The notes below the pieces were generated by a model, which was not told where the DNA came from, ran no database searches, and was given only the letters and a program-made list of their open reading frames with translations. From JABDNZ01 sp964407425 (GTDB lineage Bacteria > Gemmatimonadota > Gemmatimonadetes > Longimicrobiales > Gaopeijiaceae), in the NCBI GenBank assembly GCA_964407425.1, contig CAYOVN010000034.1, positions 1 through 26,246 of the forward strand: a stretch of DNA of 26,246 nucleotides, given 5' to 3'. The translations under genes were made by a program, and so were the position numbers. Below are positions 1 through 6,257 of the stretch, piece by piece. Numbering within the stretch: position 1 is the stretch's first letter; every line of letters starts with the position of its first letter.

Positions 1-1
1 T

Positions 2-58
2 CAGTACCTCTTTCAGAACATCGATGGCTCGCGGACCTCCCCATGGGAACGTAAATAG
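2..58 (+). CDS. Possible 3' end of an unidentified gene entering from the left
   Basis: The frame starting at base 2 is open from the window edge to a TAG at 56-58 and gives about 18 residues ending in SRTSPWERK. Its third positions are rich in G and C, as in the clear genes of the window, while the other two plus-strand frames look less coding-like. The piece is too short to identify. From 59 to 222 I see no gene, repeat or convincing promoter. Confidence 0.2.
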   Translation, partial: QYLFQNIDGSRTSPWERK

Positions 59-222
59 GCCAGGAGAACGGCGCCACGACTAGAGTCGGTCCAGCAGCCG
101 CTCTGACGGTTCCAGAGAGCCCCTGGGGCGAGCCGAGGCTAGGGCCTCCGCTTGTGGCCAAGATGATGGATCCCCAGCTTTCCTGCCAAACCCGTACGAA
201 CTCGCGTCGGAGGCTGACCCAG

Positions 223-756
223 ATGTCTGAGCGGCAAACCTACAGGCCCAACCGGACCTTTTCTTTGACCATGGCCTCCGTCTTCGTTGGGACTGCAGGG
301 GTGCTGGCATGGATGGGGGCCGTTCTCAGTCAGGCCGATCTTGAAGCCATGGACGGGTTCCAGAGGGCATTTTTCTCGGTGGTCCCGATCCGTCCCTTCT
401 CCTGGGTTTTCGCCGGTGTCTTCGCCTTTCTTGGCGTTCGGCTCGGCATCCGCGGCTGGCGCGCACGGGCGTCACTGGTCATCTCCGAAGGAGGGTTCTC
501 CGTTGGGACCGGTGAACTCCAGCCATGGAGCCGTCTCCAGAGTGCGACAAACCCGAAGGGGGACCATCTGGTCCTCCAACTCCTTCCACCGGGCACTTCT
601 GGTTCGGGCGATGAGGGGCAAGCACCCCCAGGGCCTGGATCCAAGCCCCGGTCGACCCGGGTGACCCGGGTGACCCTCTCCCAGTTCGATCTTGGAGACC
701 ACCCGAAAGCCGTGGCGGAGGCCATCGAGCGGATTCGCAAAAGCGACCAACCCTAA
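223..756 (+). CDS. Small membrane protein with bacterial PH-like domain
   Basis: A 177-residue hypothetical protein. The first membrane segment lies at about residues 17-37 (starting SLTMASVFVG), and a second hydrophobic segment at about 56-75 includes WVFAGVFAFLGVRLGI. After these comes a basic stretch and a beta-rich part, SLVISEGGFSVGTGELQPWS, which follows the pattern of bacterial PH domains (PF14470/YdjO-like: a strand, 'eeGi', then a strand ending in 'pWs'). A low-complexity insert rich in Gly, Pro and Ser interrupts this domain, and a C-terminal helix (HPKAVAEAIERIRKS) closes it, as expected for the PH fold. I prefer the ATG at 223 because GGAGG lies 9 bases upstream; the frame is also open to an ATG at 154. 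A 9-bp repeat, GACCCGGGT, occurs in tandem at 654-671 and encodes TRVTRV. The PH assignment is tentative and the function unknown. Confidence 0.65.
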   Translation: MSERQTYRPNRTFSLTMASVFVGTAGVLAWMGAVLSQADLEAMDGFQRAFFSVVPIRPFSWVFAGVFAFLGVRLGIRGWRARASLVISEGGFSVGTGELQPWSRLQSATNPKGDHLVLQLLPPGTSGSGDEGQAPPGPGSKPRSTRVTRVTLSQFDLGDHPKAVAEAIERIRKSDQP

Positions 757-760
757 GGAG

Positions 761-895
761 TTGAATGCGAGCGTGAGGAGTCTCCCCGGGAAACTCGGCC
801 CAGGGTACGAGGACCTGTTCTTTGACGAGTATGGAGTCGAGAAAGACAGTGAGCGCATAAAGTTCTACCGGCTTCTCTACGATTCAGTCTCTTGA
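761..895 (+). pseudogene. Fragment resembling the C-terminus of an aminoglycoside phosphotransferase
   Basis: This short frame directly follows the PH-like gene and ends at TGA 893-895. It encodes about 44 residues, including GPGYEDLFFDEYGVEKDSER and then IKFYRLLYDSV. The pattern 'YG, charged residues, R, xFYRLL' is the usual last helix pair of APH-type kinases (PF01636). Codon third positions look like those of real genes here. No kinase body (HGD or DFG-like motifs) lies upstream; that space is occupied by the PH-like gene in another frame. The most likely reading is a remnant left by deletion. A tiny gene starting at TTG 761 or GTG 773 is possible. It overlaps the tail of the convergent DUF2161 gene by 19 bases. 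Confidence 0.4.
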
Positions 896-1584
896 TCGAC
901 CCGTTTTGGGGGGAGGTTCTCAAGGGCCTCAGACCAGGTGTCCAACTCCCGGAGCCCTTTGGGGGAGAGGTCATAGTGACCGGTCTTCACCCGATCGAAC
1001 CATCCGTAGTGGTTGTCGCGCAAGATCGATCCAGCCCGGGTCACTCCCGTCCGCTCTCGAAGGAAGCTCAACTTGAGAGAACCAGTTCCCACCAATTCCC
1101 GGGCACACCTTAACGCGTCCTGCCGGTACGCCGTAAGCCTCTGGCGGGAGGCGGACCCCCCAGCTTCCGGGTCCCCGACTCGTTCAGCGAACTCCTTGAG
1201 AAGGCGCTGGCGGCGTTTAACGTTCGGCCTCGGCCGATACGACGCCGGGTCCAGGACCGGGACTACGTTCCCGCGGGAAGAAACAGTGAGAAGACCCAGT
1301 CCGAGGCGGCGGAGTAGGCCTTTTACGTGCTTGGTCCGGGAACGCCAGGAGGCGCTTTGGCCTTTGCCGACGCGGAAGGCTATGTAGACGGTATCCGAAA
1401 CATTGAGCCGATCAACAGCTTGAAGAATGAGGGCCAGGGTCAACCGCTCCTTCAACTCCACCACCACCGGGCCCTCGTCCCCACGCAAAGCCACAATGTC
1501 ACATGCCCCGATCTCGCCCTTCACTTCATAGCCCTGAGCCTCCAGGAATGCTTTGATCGGGGCGTAGAGTTCCACTTCAGACAT
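877..1584 (-). CDS. DUF2161 family PD-(D/E)XK-type protein
   Basis: 235 residues. The N-terminal 70 residues match the DUF2161 pattern: LYAPIKAFLEAQGYEVKGEI, then CDIVAL, then VVVELKERL and LILQAVDRL. These supply the PD-(D/E)XK set Glu24, Asp29, Glu43-x-Lys45 and Gln55, so the metal-dependent nuclease core looks intact. Residues 110-150 are strongly basic (RPRPNVKRRQRLLKEF), and the rest (about 150-235) is helical and resembles a winged-helix DNA-binding region. The ATG at 1582-1584 is used; an AGGAGG lies about 19 bases upstream, too far for a good ribosome site, so the start is not firmly fixed. The family is described as putative phosphodiesterases, and its substrate is not established. 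The 3' end overlaps the convergent APH-like remnant. The 250 bases upstream of it (1585-1836) show no other gene. Confidence 0.85.
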   Translation of the reverse strand: MSEVELYAPIKAFLEAQGYEVKGEIGACDIVALRGDEGPVVVELKERLTLALILQAVDRLNVSDTVYIAFRVGKGQSASWRSRTKHVKGLLRRLGLGLLTVSSRGNVVPVLDPASYRPRPNVKRRQRLLKEFAERVGDPEAGGSASRQRLTAYRQDALRCARELVGTGSLKLSFLRERTGVTRAGSILRDNHYGWFDRVKTGHYDLSPKGLRELDTWSEALENLPPKRVDQETES

Positions 1585-1836
1585 TGGCGATCACGGCCTC
1601 GGGCCTCCTTTTGGATTCCCCATCCCACGGGACCTTGCGCCCCCTCGGTTCGTGAAGATACCGGGGTGGGAAGTGCGCAGACCAGCCTTGCGTGGTGCAC
1701 GAACCCTTTCAACGACTCGGCCCGGATAATCCATTTCAGGCCCGGGCTCAGAGGTTCTCCTCCTTGAGTTTCCGGGCGTCTGGCTCCATTCTGCCCCTTG
1801 GAGCCACCGTACATCACCTCCAAGACGGACCCAGGG

Positions 1837-2172
1837 ATGAAACCTCCGCTCGACTCCCACGATCTGATCCCGAGTAATCCACAAGGATTGGGCCCAGGAC
1901 CCTCCCTTGCTCTGGAGGTCGAAAAGGAAGACCTGGAAACTCGACTAAGGATCGTGAAGCGAAAAGAAAAACGGCACCTTCTTTGGACCATCCTCGGATT
2001 TTCTCCAGGGGCGGCCATTCCCGCGCTGGGCTTGATGCGAGAGGGGAGCACGGGCCTGCTCCTGCTTCTCGGTGGGCTGGTCGTGGTTTATCAGGGGTAC
2101 TCCTGGAACAAGGCGGCCCGGGAAGCTGAGAGGCTGGAGAAAGAACTCCATCAACTTTCAGAGGGGGAATGA
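1837..2172 (+). CDS. Hypothetical small membrane protein
   Basis: 111 residues, not recognised. The N-terminal 25 residues are Pro-rich. A charged helix follows (LEVEKEDLETRLRIVKRKEK), then two hydrophobic segments, LLWTILGFSPGAAIPALGLM at about 53-72 and TGLLLLLGGLVVVYQGYSW at about 77-95, and finally a charged helix (AAREAERLEKELHQL) with coiled-coil character. Both charged helices probably sit in the cytoplasm, which would make the protein a helical hairpin in the membrane. The start is uncertain: ATG 1837 is chosen; a TTG at 1798 would add 13 residues. The next gene begins 52 bases downstream on the same strand, so they may be co-transcribed. Confidence 0.55.
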   Translation: MKPPLDSHDLIPSNPQGLGPGPSLALEVEKEDLETRLRIVKRKEKRHLLWTILGFSPGAAIPALGLMREGSTGLLLLLGGLVVVYQGYSWNKAAREAERLEKELHQLSEGE

Positions 2173-2224
2173 GTCCGTATTCCAAATCTTGTGTCAGCGA
2201 ATCTGATTCCCCGAAAGTGATCAA

Positions 2225-2881
2225 ATGACAGAGAACCGAAGGGCACACTGGGAGAGGGTATACGCCGGCAAAAGCCCAAATGACCACAGCTGGTTTCAGG
2301 AGGAACCGAGAACCTCCCTATCCCTGATCCGACAAACGACCCTGCCTCCGGATGCGAAGTTTCTCGACGTGGGAGGAGGTGCATCCTCCCTGCCCCGGTT
2401 CCTCCTTCGGGAAGGGTTCCGGAACGTCTCGTTCCTCGACGTTTCTCCGGGTGCGATCGAAATCGCCAAAGGTCAGTTGGGGCGACAAGCCACGGATGTG
2501 GAATGGATCGTGTCTGACATTCTGGATTTCCAGCCCCAGAGTCGTTGGGACCTCTGGCATGACCGGGCGGTGTTCCACTTCCTCACCTCATCGGAGGATC
2601 GGGACGCTTACTGCAGCGCCCTGAACCGAGGCCTCCGGCCGGGTGGACACTTGATCATGGCGACGTTTTCCCTGGACGGGCCTTCAAAGTGCAGTGGCTT
2701 GGATTGCGTCCAGTACGACCCACACACCCTGAACTCGGTCCTCGGCCCCCATTTCCTACTCCGGGGCAGTGTTGAGGAAACTCACCGAACCCCCAGCGGT
2801 GGCAAACAAAATTTCGTTTATTCCTGGTTTCAGAAGGACCCCGATTTCGACGCCAGAATCAGTCAGGCCGGGAGAGAGTGA
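2225..2881 (+). CDS. Class I SAM-dependent methyltransferase
   Basis: 218 residues with a Rossmann-type methyltransferase fold. Motif I is FLDVGGGASSLPRFLL (about 46-61), followed by the acidic end of strand 2 in VSFLDVSPGAIEIA and by the motif II region VEWIVSDILDF. The stretch WDLWHDRAVFHFLTSSEDRD corresponds to strand 4 and the region after it, and LRPGGHLIMATFSLDGP is the typical post-motif III segment. The N-terminus, HWERVYAGKSPNDHSWFQE, is characteristic of a widespread subfamily annotated as TehB- or thiopurine-methyltransferase-like small-molecule methyltransferases. The substrate cannot be told from sequence. The ribosome site before ATG 2225 is weak (GAAAGTGA). The gene converges on the NAD(P)-binding protein at 2895 with a 13-base gap. 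Confidence 0.88.
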   Translation: MTENRRAHWERVYAGKSPNDHSWFQEEPRTSLSLIRQTTLPPDAKFLDVGGGASSLPRFLLREGFRNVSFLDVSPGAIEIAKGQLGRQATDVEWIVSDILDFQPQSRWDLWHDRAVFHFLTSSEDRDAYCSALNRGLRPGGHLIMATFSLDGPSKCSGLDCVQYDPHTLNSVLGPHFLLRGSVEETHRTPSGGKQNFVYSWFQKDPDFDARISQAGRE

Positions 2882-2894
2882 CAACGCGCTTCCC

Positions 2895-3602
2895 TTAATC
2901 CGGGTCGCCGCCAGCCAATCTCTCGATGGCATCCCAATGAAGGGTATCCACTCCCCTTCCCGGCTCCCTCAGAATCACCGCCATGGCCCGTCCCAGGCGG
3001 TCTACCTGAATGCCCCGGTATTTTCGCAACCCACCTGCCATGAGCGGCTGGAGCCAGGGCCAAACCGCGAGACTCAGCCCCTGGAGGATTCCGTAACGGT
3101 TGGTCGGGGTGATGATAAGAGAGGGACGGAACAGACTGAGCCTCTCGAAAGCCAAATCCCTCAGCCCATCTTCTAATTCTCCTTTGGTGCGCAAATAGAA
3201 CGACCGGGACCGGGAGTCGGCCCCCACTGAGCCCAGCAACTCGAAATGCCGAACGCCGGCATCTTTGCAGGCCGAGGCGAAGGTCAAAACGACCCGTTTG
3301 TCGATTTCCACGAATTCTTCTTTTGTGATCTTCGACGGCTGCCCCACTCCGAGGGCGCAGATCGCTGTTCCATGGCCAGGGAGGAGGGCTTTGTAGGAGG
3401 TCGAGTCGGAGAGGTCGACCACCTTCTGTTGGACGTGGTCCCCGGATAGGCCCTCCAGAGGGCGCCGACCCAGCAGGGTCAAAGACTCCAACTCGGGAAG
3501 GCCGGTCAGGGTCTTAACGACATGGCCTCCCACGGCTCCCGTCGCCCCGAGCATCACAACTGATATTGGTGGGTGATGTCTGGCGCCGTCCTTACCGGTC
3601 AT
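2895..3602 (-). CDS. NAD(P)-binding atypical SDR, TIP30/HTATIP2-like
   Basis: 235 residues. The dinucleotide-binding loop is GATGAVGGHV (GxxGxxG at Gly19, Gly22 and Gly25), followed by LLGRRPLEGL, as in atypical short-chain dehydrogenases. The segment HFELLGSVGADSRSRSFYLR and its following TKGELE gives a YxxxK pair. This arrangement, with RPSLIITPTNR after it, closely follows the CC3/TIP30 group of atypical SDRs. Bacterial members are annotated only as NAD(P)H-binding oxidoreductases. The ATG at 3600-3602 has AGGAG 7 bases upstream. The frame is open much further upstream, but that extension lies antisense to the methyltransferase gene and is not coding. It is divergent from the RNA methyltransferase, with 15 to 69 bases between the starts depending on which start the latter uses. 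Confidence 0.88.
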   Translation of the reverse strand: MTGKDGARHHPPISVVMLGATGAVGGHVVKTLTGLPELESLTLLGRRPLEGLSGDHVQQKVVDLSDSTSYKALLPGHGTAICALGVGQPSKITKEEFVEIDKRVVLTFASACKDAGVRHFELLGSVGADSRSRSFYLRTKGELEDGLRDLAFERLSLFRPSLIITPTNRYGILQGLSLAVWPWLQPLMAGGLRKYRGIQVDRLGRAMAVILREPGRGVDTLHWDAIERLAGGDPD

Positions 3603-3617
3603 GAGTGAACTCCTGGA

Positions 3618-4817
3618 ATGGGAAGGTTGGTCCCCGTGGCCAATGTCCGCGCCGACCCCCATACTGCTTCCATGTTCGAATATGCGAAACACCACCGATT
3701 CTTCGCCGCCTGTACCCGAGGCCTCGAGCCCCTCCTGGTTGACGAGCTCCGGGAACTCGGGGCCGAGCCGGACGAACCGGGTATGCGGGGGGTGGCTTTC
3801 CGGGCCGACACGACAGCCCTTTATCGCGTGGCCTACGCCACTCGGATTGCCTCTCGAGTGCTGGCCCCCCTCCTCACGTTCGACTGTCATAGCGACAAGT
3901 ATCTCTACAAGACGGCTCGGAACATCGACTGGGACCGGCTCCTGGACCCCGACCGAACCTTTGTCATCGATGCGTCGGTGTCCGATAGCCACATTAGCCA
4001 TTCCCAGTTCGCGGCCCAGCGGCTGAAGGACGCCGTATGCGACCACTTTCGAGAGAAGACCGGCCGGCGGCCCAGCGTGGAAAAGCGCACCCCCGACCTT
4101 CGGCTCTACCTCCACCTCCGGCACAATCGGGCAGTGATTGGGATCGACGTTGGGGGTGGAGCCCTGCACCGTCGGGGTTACCGAATCGAGTCCGTTGAAG
4201 CGCCTCTCCAGGAAACCCTGGCCGCAGCGGTCGTCCGCCTGAGCGGATGGGACGGGGAGCGCCCTCTTCACGACCCCATGTGCGGATCAGGGACGTTGCT
4301 GGCGGAAGCCGTGCTACACACAACCCGGACACCGTCTGGCTGGCTCCGTGCCAAAAGCAATCCGGCCTGGGCTGCCTTGCCGGATTTCGACGCCAAGATC
4401 TGGAAGACCGTGAAATCGGACCTCGACCGGGCGGTCCGCGAGCTCCCCCGGGATCTGGTGTCTGGCGCAGACCTCGATCCGGTGGCCGTCCAGGCCTCCC
4501 GCAGCAACCTCGGCCGGGTCCCCGGCGGGAAGAATGTCCGAATTGATCGTCTGGACGCCCGGGAGCTAAGCCTCGACGCCCCCGCCACTGTCCTGGTCAA
4601 CCCCCCCTATGGTGTGCGTCTCGGTGCCCGTGGGGAGGTGGAGGCCCTCTACAAAGCCCTGGGAGACGCCCTCAAGCGGCGCTGCACCGGCTCCACCGCT
4701 TTTGTGGTCTGCGGTGATGTGAAACTGGTGGGAAGCCTCGGTTTGAGACCATCGAAGCGGATACCGTTGTGGAACGGAGGAATCGAGTGCCGGGTGGCGC
4801 GTTTGGACCTGTATTAG
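3618..4817 (+). CDS. THUMP-domain class I SAM-dependent rRNA methyltransferase (RlmL N-half type)
   Basis: 399 residues from ATG 3618, or 381 from ATG 3672. Homologues typically begin with FFAACTRGLEPLLVDEL, which appears at residues 28-44, so the second start is attractive and leaves room for a promoter; neither start has a clear ribosome site. A ferredoxin-like/THUMP region (about 50-180) is followed by the methyltransferase domain with DPMCGSGTLLAEA (Met-Cys at about 220) and the catalytic NPPYGVRLG (about 328), which is the signature of N2-guanine methylation. This corresponds to the N-terminal half of E. coli RlmKL, which makes m2G2445 in 23S rRNA; the RlmK half is absent, as in many bacteria. 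The exact target is inferred. The next gene starts 11 bases downstream, so the two probably form an operon. Confidence 0.88.
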   Translation: MGRLVPVANVRADPHTASMFEYAKHHRFFAACTRGLEPLLVDELRELGAEPDEPGMRGVAFRADTTALYRVAYATRIASRVLAPLLTFDCHSDKYLYKTARNIDWDRLLDPDRTFVIDASVSDSHISHSQFAAQRLKDAVCDHFREKTGRRPSVEKRTPDLRLYLHLRHNRAVIGIDVGGGALHRRGYRIESVEAPLQETLAAAVVRLSGWDGERPLHDPMCGSGTLLAEAVLHTTRTPSGWLRAKSNPAWAALPDFDAKIWKTVKSDLDRAVRELPRDLVSGADLDPVAVQASRSNLGRVPGGKNVRIDRLDARELSLDAPATVLVNPPYGVRLGARGEVEALYKALGDALKRRCTGSTAFVVCGDVKLVGSLGLRPSKRIPLWNGGIECRVARLDLY

Positions 4818-4828
4818 AGGGGACAGAA

Positions 4829-6247
4829 ATGCCTGATCGAAAAACCCCCGAGAAACGGACAATTCGCGAGAAGATGTTCGGAGAGCTTTCCGACAAGGAC
4901 TTGTTCGAGCAAGCCAAGACGTATGCGGTGGAGTATATGGATGCGGTTGGAGGCCGGTCGGTCTTCCCTGAACAGGCAGCCGTCGAGGCTCTCCGGGTTT
5001 TCGACGAACCCCTTCCGGAGGAACCGAGTCCTGGCGTCGACGTGATCGCCACTCTACGTGACTTCGGATCCCCGGCCACGGTCGCTCAAACCGGGGGCCG
5101 GTACTTTGGCTTCGTAAACGGAAACGTAGTTCCCACAGCGCTTGCCGCCAGCTGGTTGGCCGGGGCATGGGACCAGAACGCCGCACTTGGCGTGATGTCC
5201 CCAATCGCCGCCAAACTCGAGTCCGTTTGTGAGGAGTGGTTGGTCGACCTGCTGCGGCTTCCAGAAGGGACCGCCGTTGGCCTGGTGACCGGCACCTCTG
5301 TTGCGACCCTCTGCGGCCTGGCTGCCGGCCGATACTCGATCCTCAAAAGGCTCGGCTGGGACGTGAATGCCGACGGGCTCCGATCCGCACCTCTCGTCCG
5401 GTTCGTCGCCAGTGAAGAATCCCACGCATCCGTCTTCAAGGCCCTCGCACTGCTGGGCATCGGTCGGAATGAGGTGGTACTCGTCCCGTCCGACTCCCAA
5501 GGGAGAATCGATCCCCTCCACCTCCCCCAACCGGACGAGCCCACCGTCCTGATCCTCCAAGCCGGGAATGTGAATTCCGGTGCGTTCGATGCATTCTCTT
5601 CCCTTTGCTCCCGGGTGCGGGACTCAGGGGGATGGATTCACGTGGATGGCGCCTTTGGCCTCTGGGCCGCCGCTTCACCGACGTTGAGGCCTCTGACGGC
5701 AGGAATGGACCGGGCAAACTCCTGGTCCGCCGATGGCCACAAAACCCTGAACACACCCTATGACTGTGGTGTGATCCTATGCCGGGACCGGGGGGCCCTG
5801 GTGGGGGCTATGCAGGCCCAGGGATCCTATCTACCTCGGAGTGATCAGAGGGATGGGATGGATTACGGCCCCGATATGTCGCGGCGGGCCCGCTCGGTGG
5901 AGTTGTGGGCGACCTTGAAATATCTCGGCCGAGCCGGCGTCATAGAACTCATCGACGGGTTTCATGAGCGAGCCGCCCAGTTTTCGGAAGAACTGGGCAA
6001 CCGCGGGTTTCGAATCCTGAATGACGTGGTCTTCAACCAGGTCCTGATGGCGGGTGAGACCCCCGAGCAGACCGAGGCCATGCTGACTCGGATTCAGGGT
6101 GGACGGGTCCTCTGGTGCGGCGGCACCTCCTGGAATGGCGAACCGGCCATCCGCATCAGCGTATGCTCCTGGGCGACCACCGAGACGGACGTGCGGGAGT
6201 GCGTTGCCGCCTTCGTGGAGGCCCGTGATACAACTCAAAAAAGCTGA
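4829..6247 (+). CDS. PLP-dependent group II decarboxylase family protein
   Basis: 472 residues with fold-type I PLP enzyme features. These are GYF-like substrate motif GGRYFGFVNGN (89-99), GLVTGTSVATLCGL (phosphate-binding area), the ring-stacking His199 in EESHAS, Asp273 in IHVDGAFGLWAA (pyridine nitrogen), and Lys305 in SADGHKTLNTPYDCG (Schiff base). This is the arrangement of aspartate, glutamate, tyrosine and DOPA decarboxylases (PF00282). Substrate specificity cannot be assigned; related proteins are annotated as pyridoxal-dependent or amino-acid decarboxylases. The ATG at 4829 has GAGGGGA just upstream, and the frame extends to 4769 but would overlap the upstream gene. It lies 11 bases after the rRNA methyltransferase and converges on the ADOP permease with a 10-base gap. 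Confidence 0.88.
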   Translation: MPDRKTPEKRTIREKMFGELSDKDLFEQAKTYAVEYMDAVGGRSVFPEQAAVEALRVFDEPLPEEPSPGVDVIATLRDFGSPATVAQTGGRYFGFVNGNVVPTALAASWLAGAWDQNAALGVMSPIAAKLESVCEEWLVDLLRLPEGTAVGLVTGTSVATLCGLAAGRYSILKRLGWDVNADGLRSAPLVRFVASEESHASVFKALALLGIGRNEVVLVPSDSQGRIDPLHLPQPDEPTVLILQAGNVNSGAFDAFSSLCSRVRDSGGWIHVDGAFGLWAAASPTLRPLTAGMDRANSWSADGHKTLNTPYDCGVILCRDRGALVGAMQAQGSYLPRSDQRDGMDYGPDMSRRARSVELWATLKYLGRAGVIELIDGFHERAAQFSEELGNRGFRILNDVVFNQVLMAGETPEQTEAMLTRIQGGRVLWCGGTSWNGEPAIRISVCSWATTETDVRECVAAFVEARDTTQKS

Positions 6248-6257
6248 GCGGGTCGCC

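Noticed and set aside
1..222. Possible minus-strand gene reading WGGPRAIDVLKEVL off the left edge
   Set aside because: A stop lies shortly upstream and no start codon is found in that frame, so no gene can be supported.
1591..1884. 97-residue minus-strand open frame between DUF2161 and the small membrane protein
   Set aside because: It has no ribosome site, its composition is Arg/Gly/Pro-rich and it overlaps the plus-strand gene start.
3603..4271. Long minus-strand open frame upstream of the NAD(P)-binding protein start
   Set aside because: It is antisense to the THUMP methyltransferase gene, the translation is low-complexity and unlike any family, and ATG 3602 has a good ribosome site.
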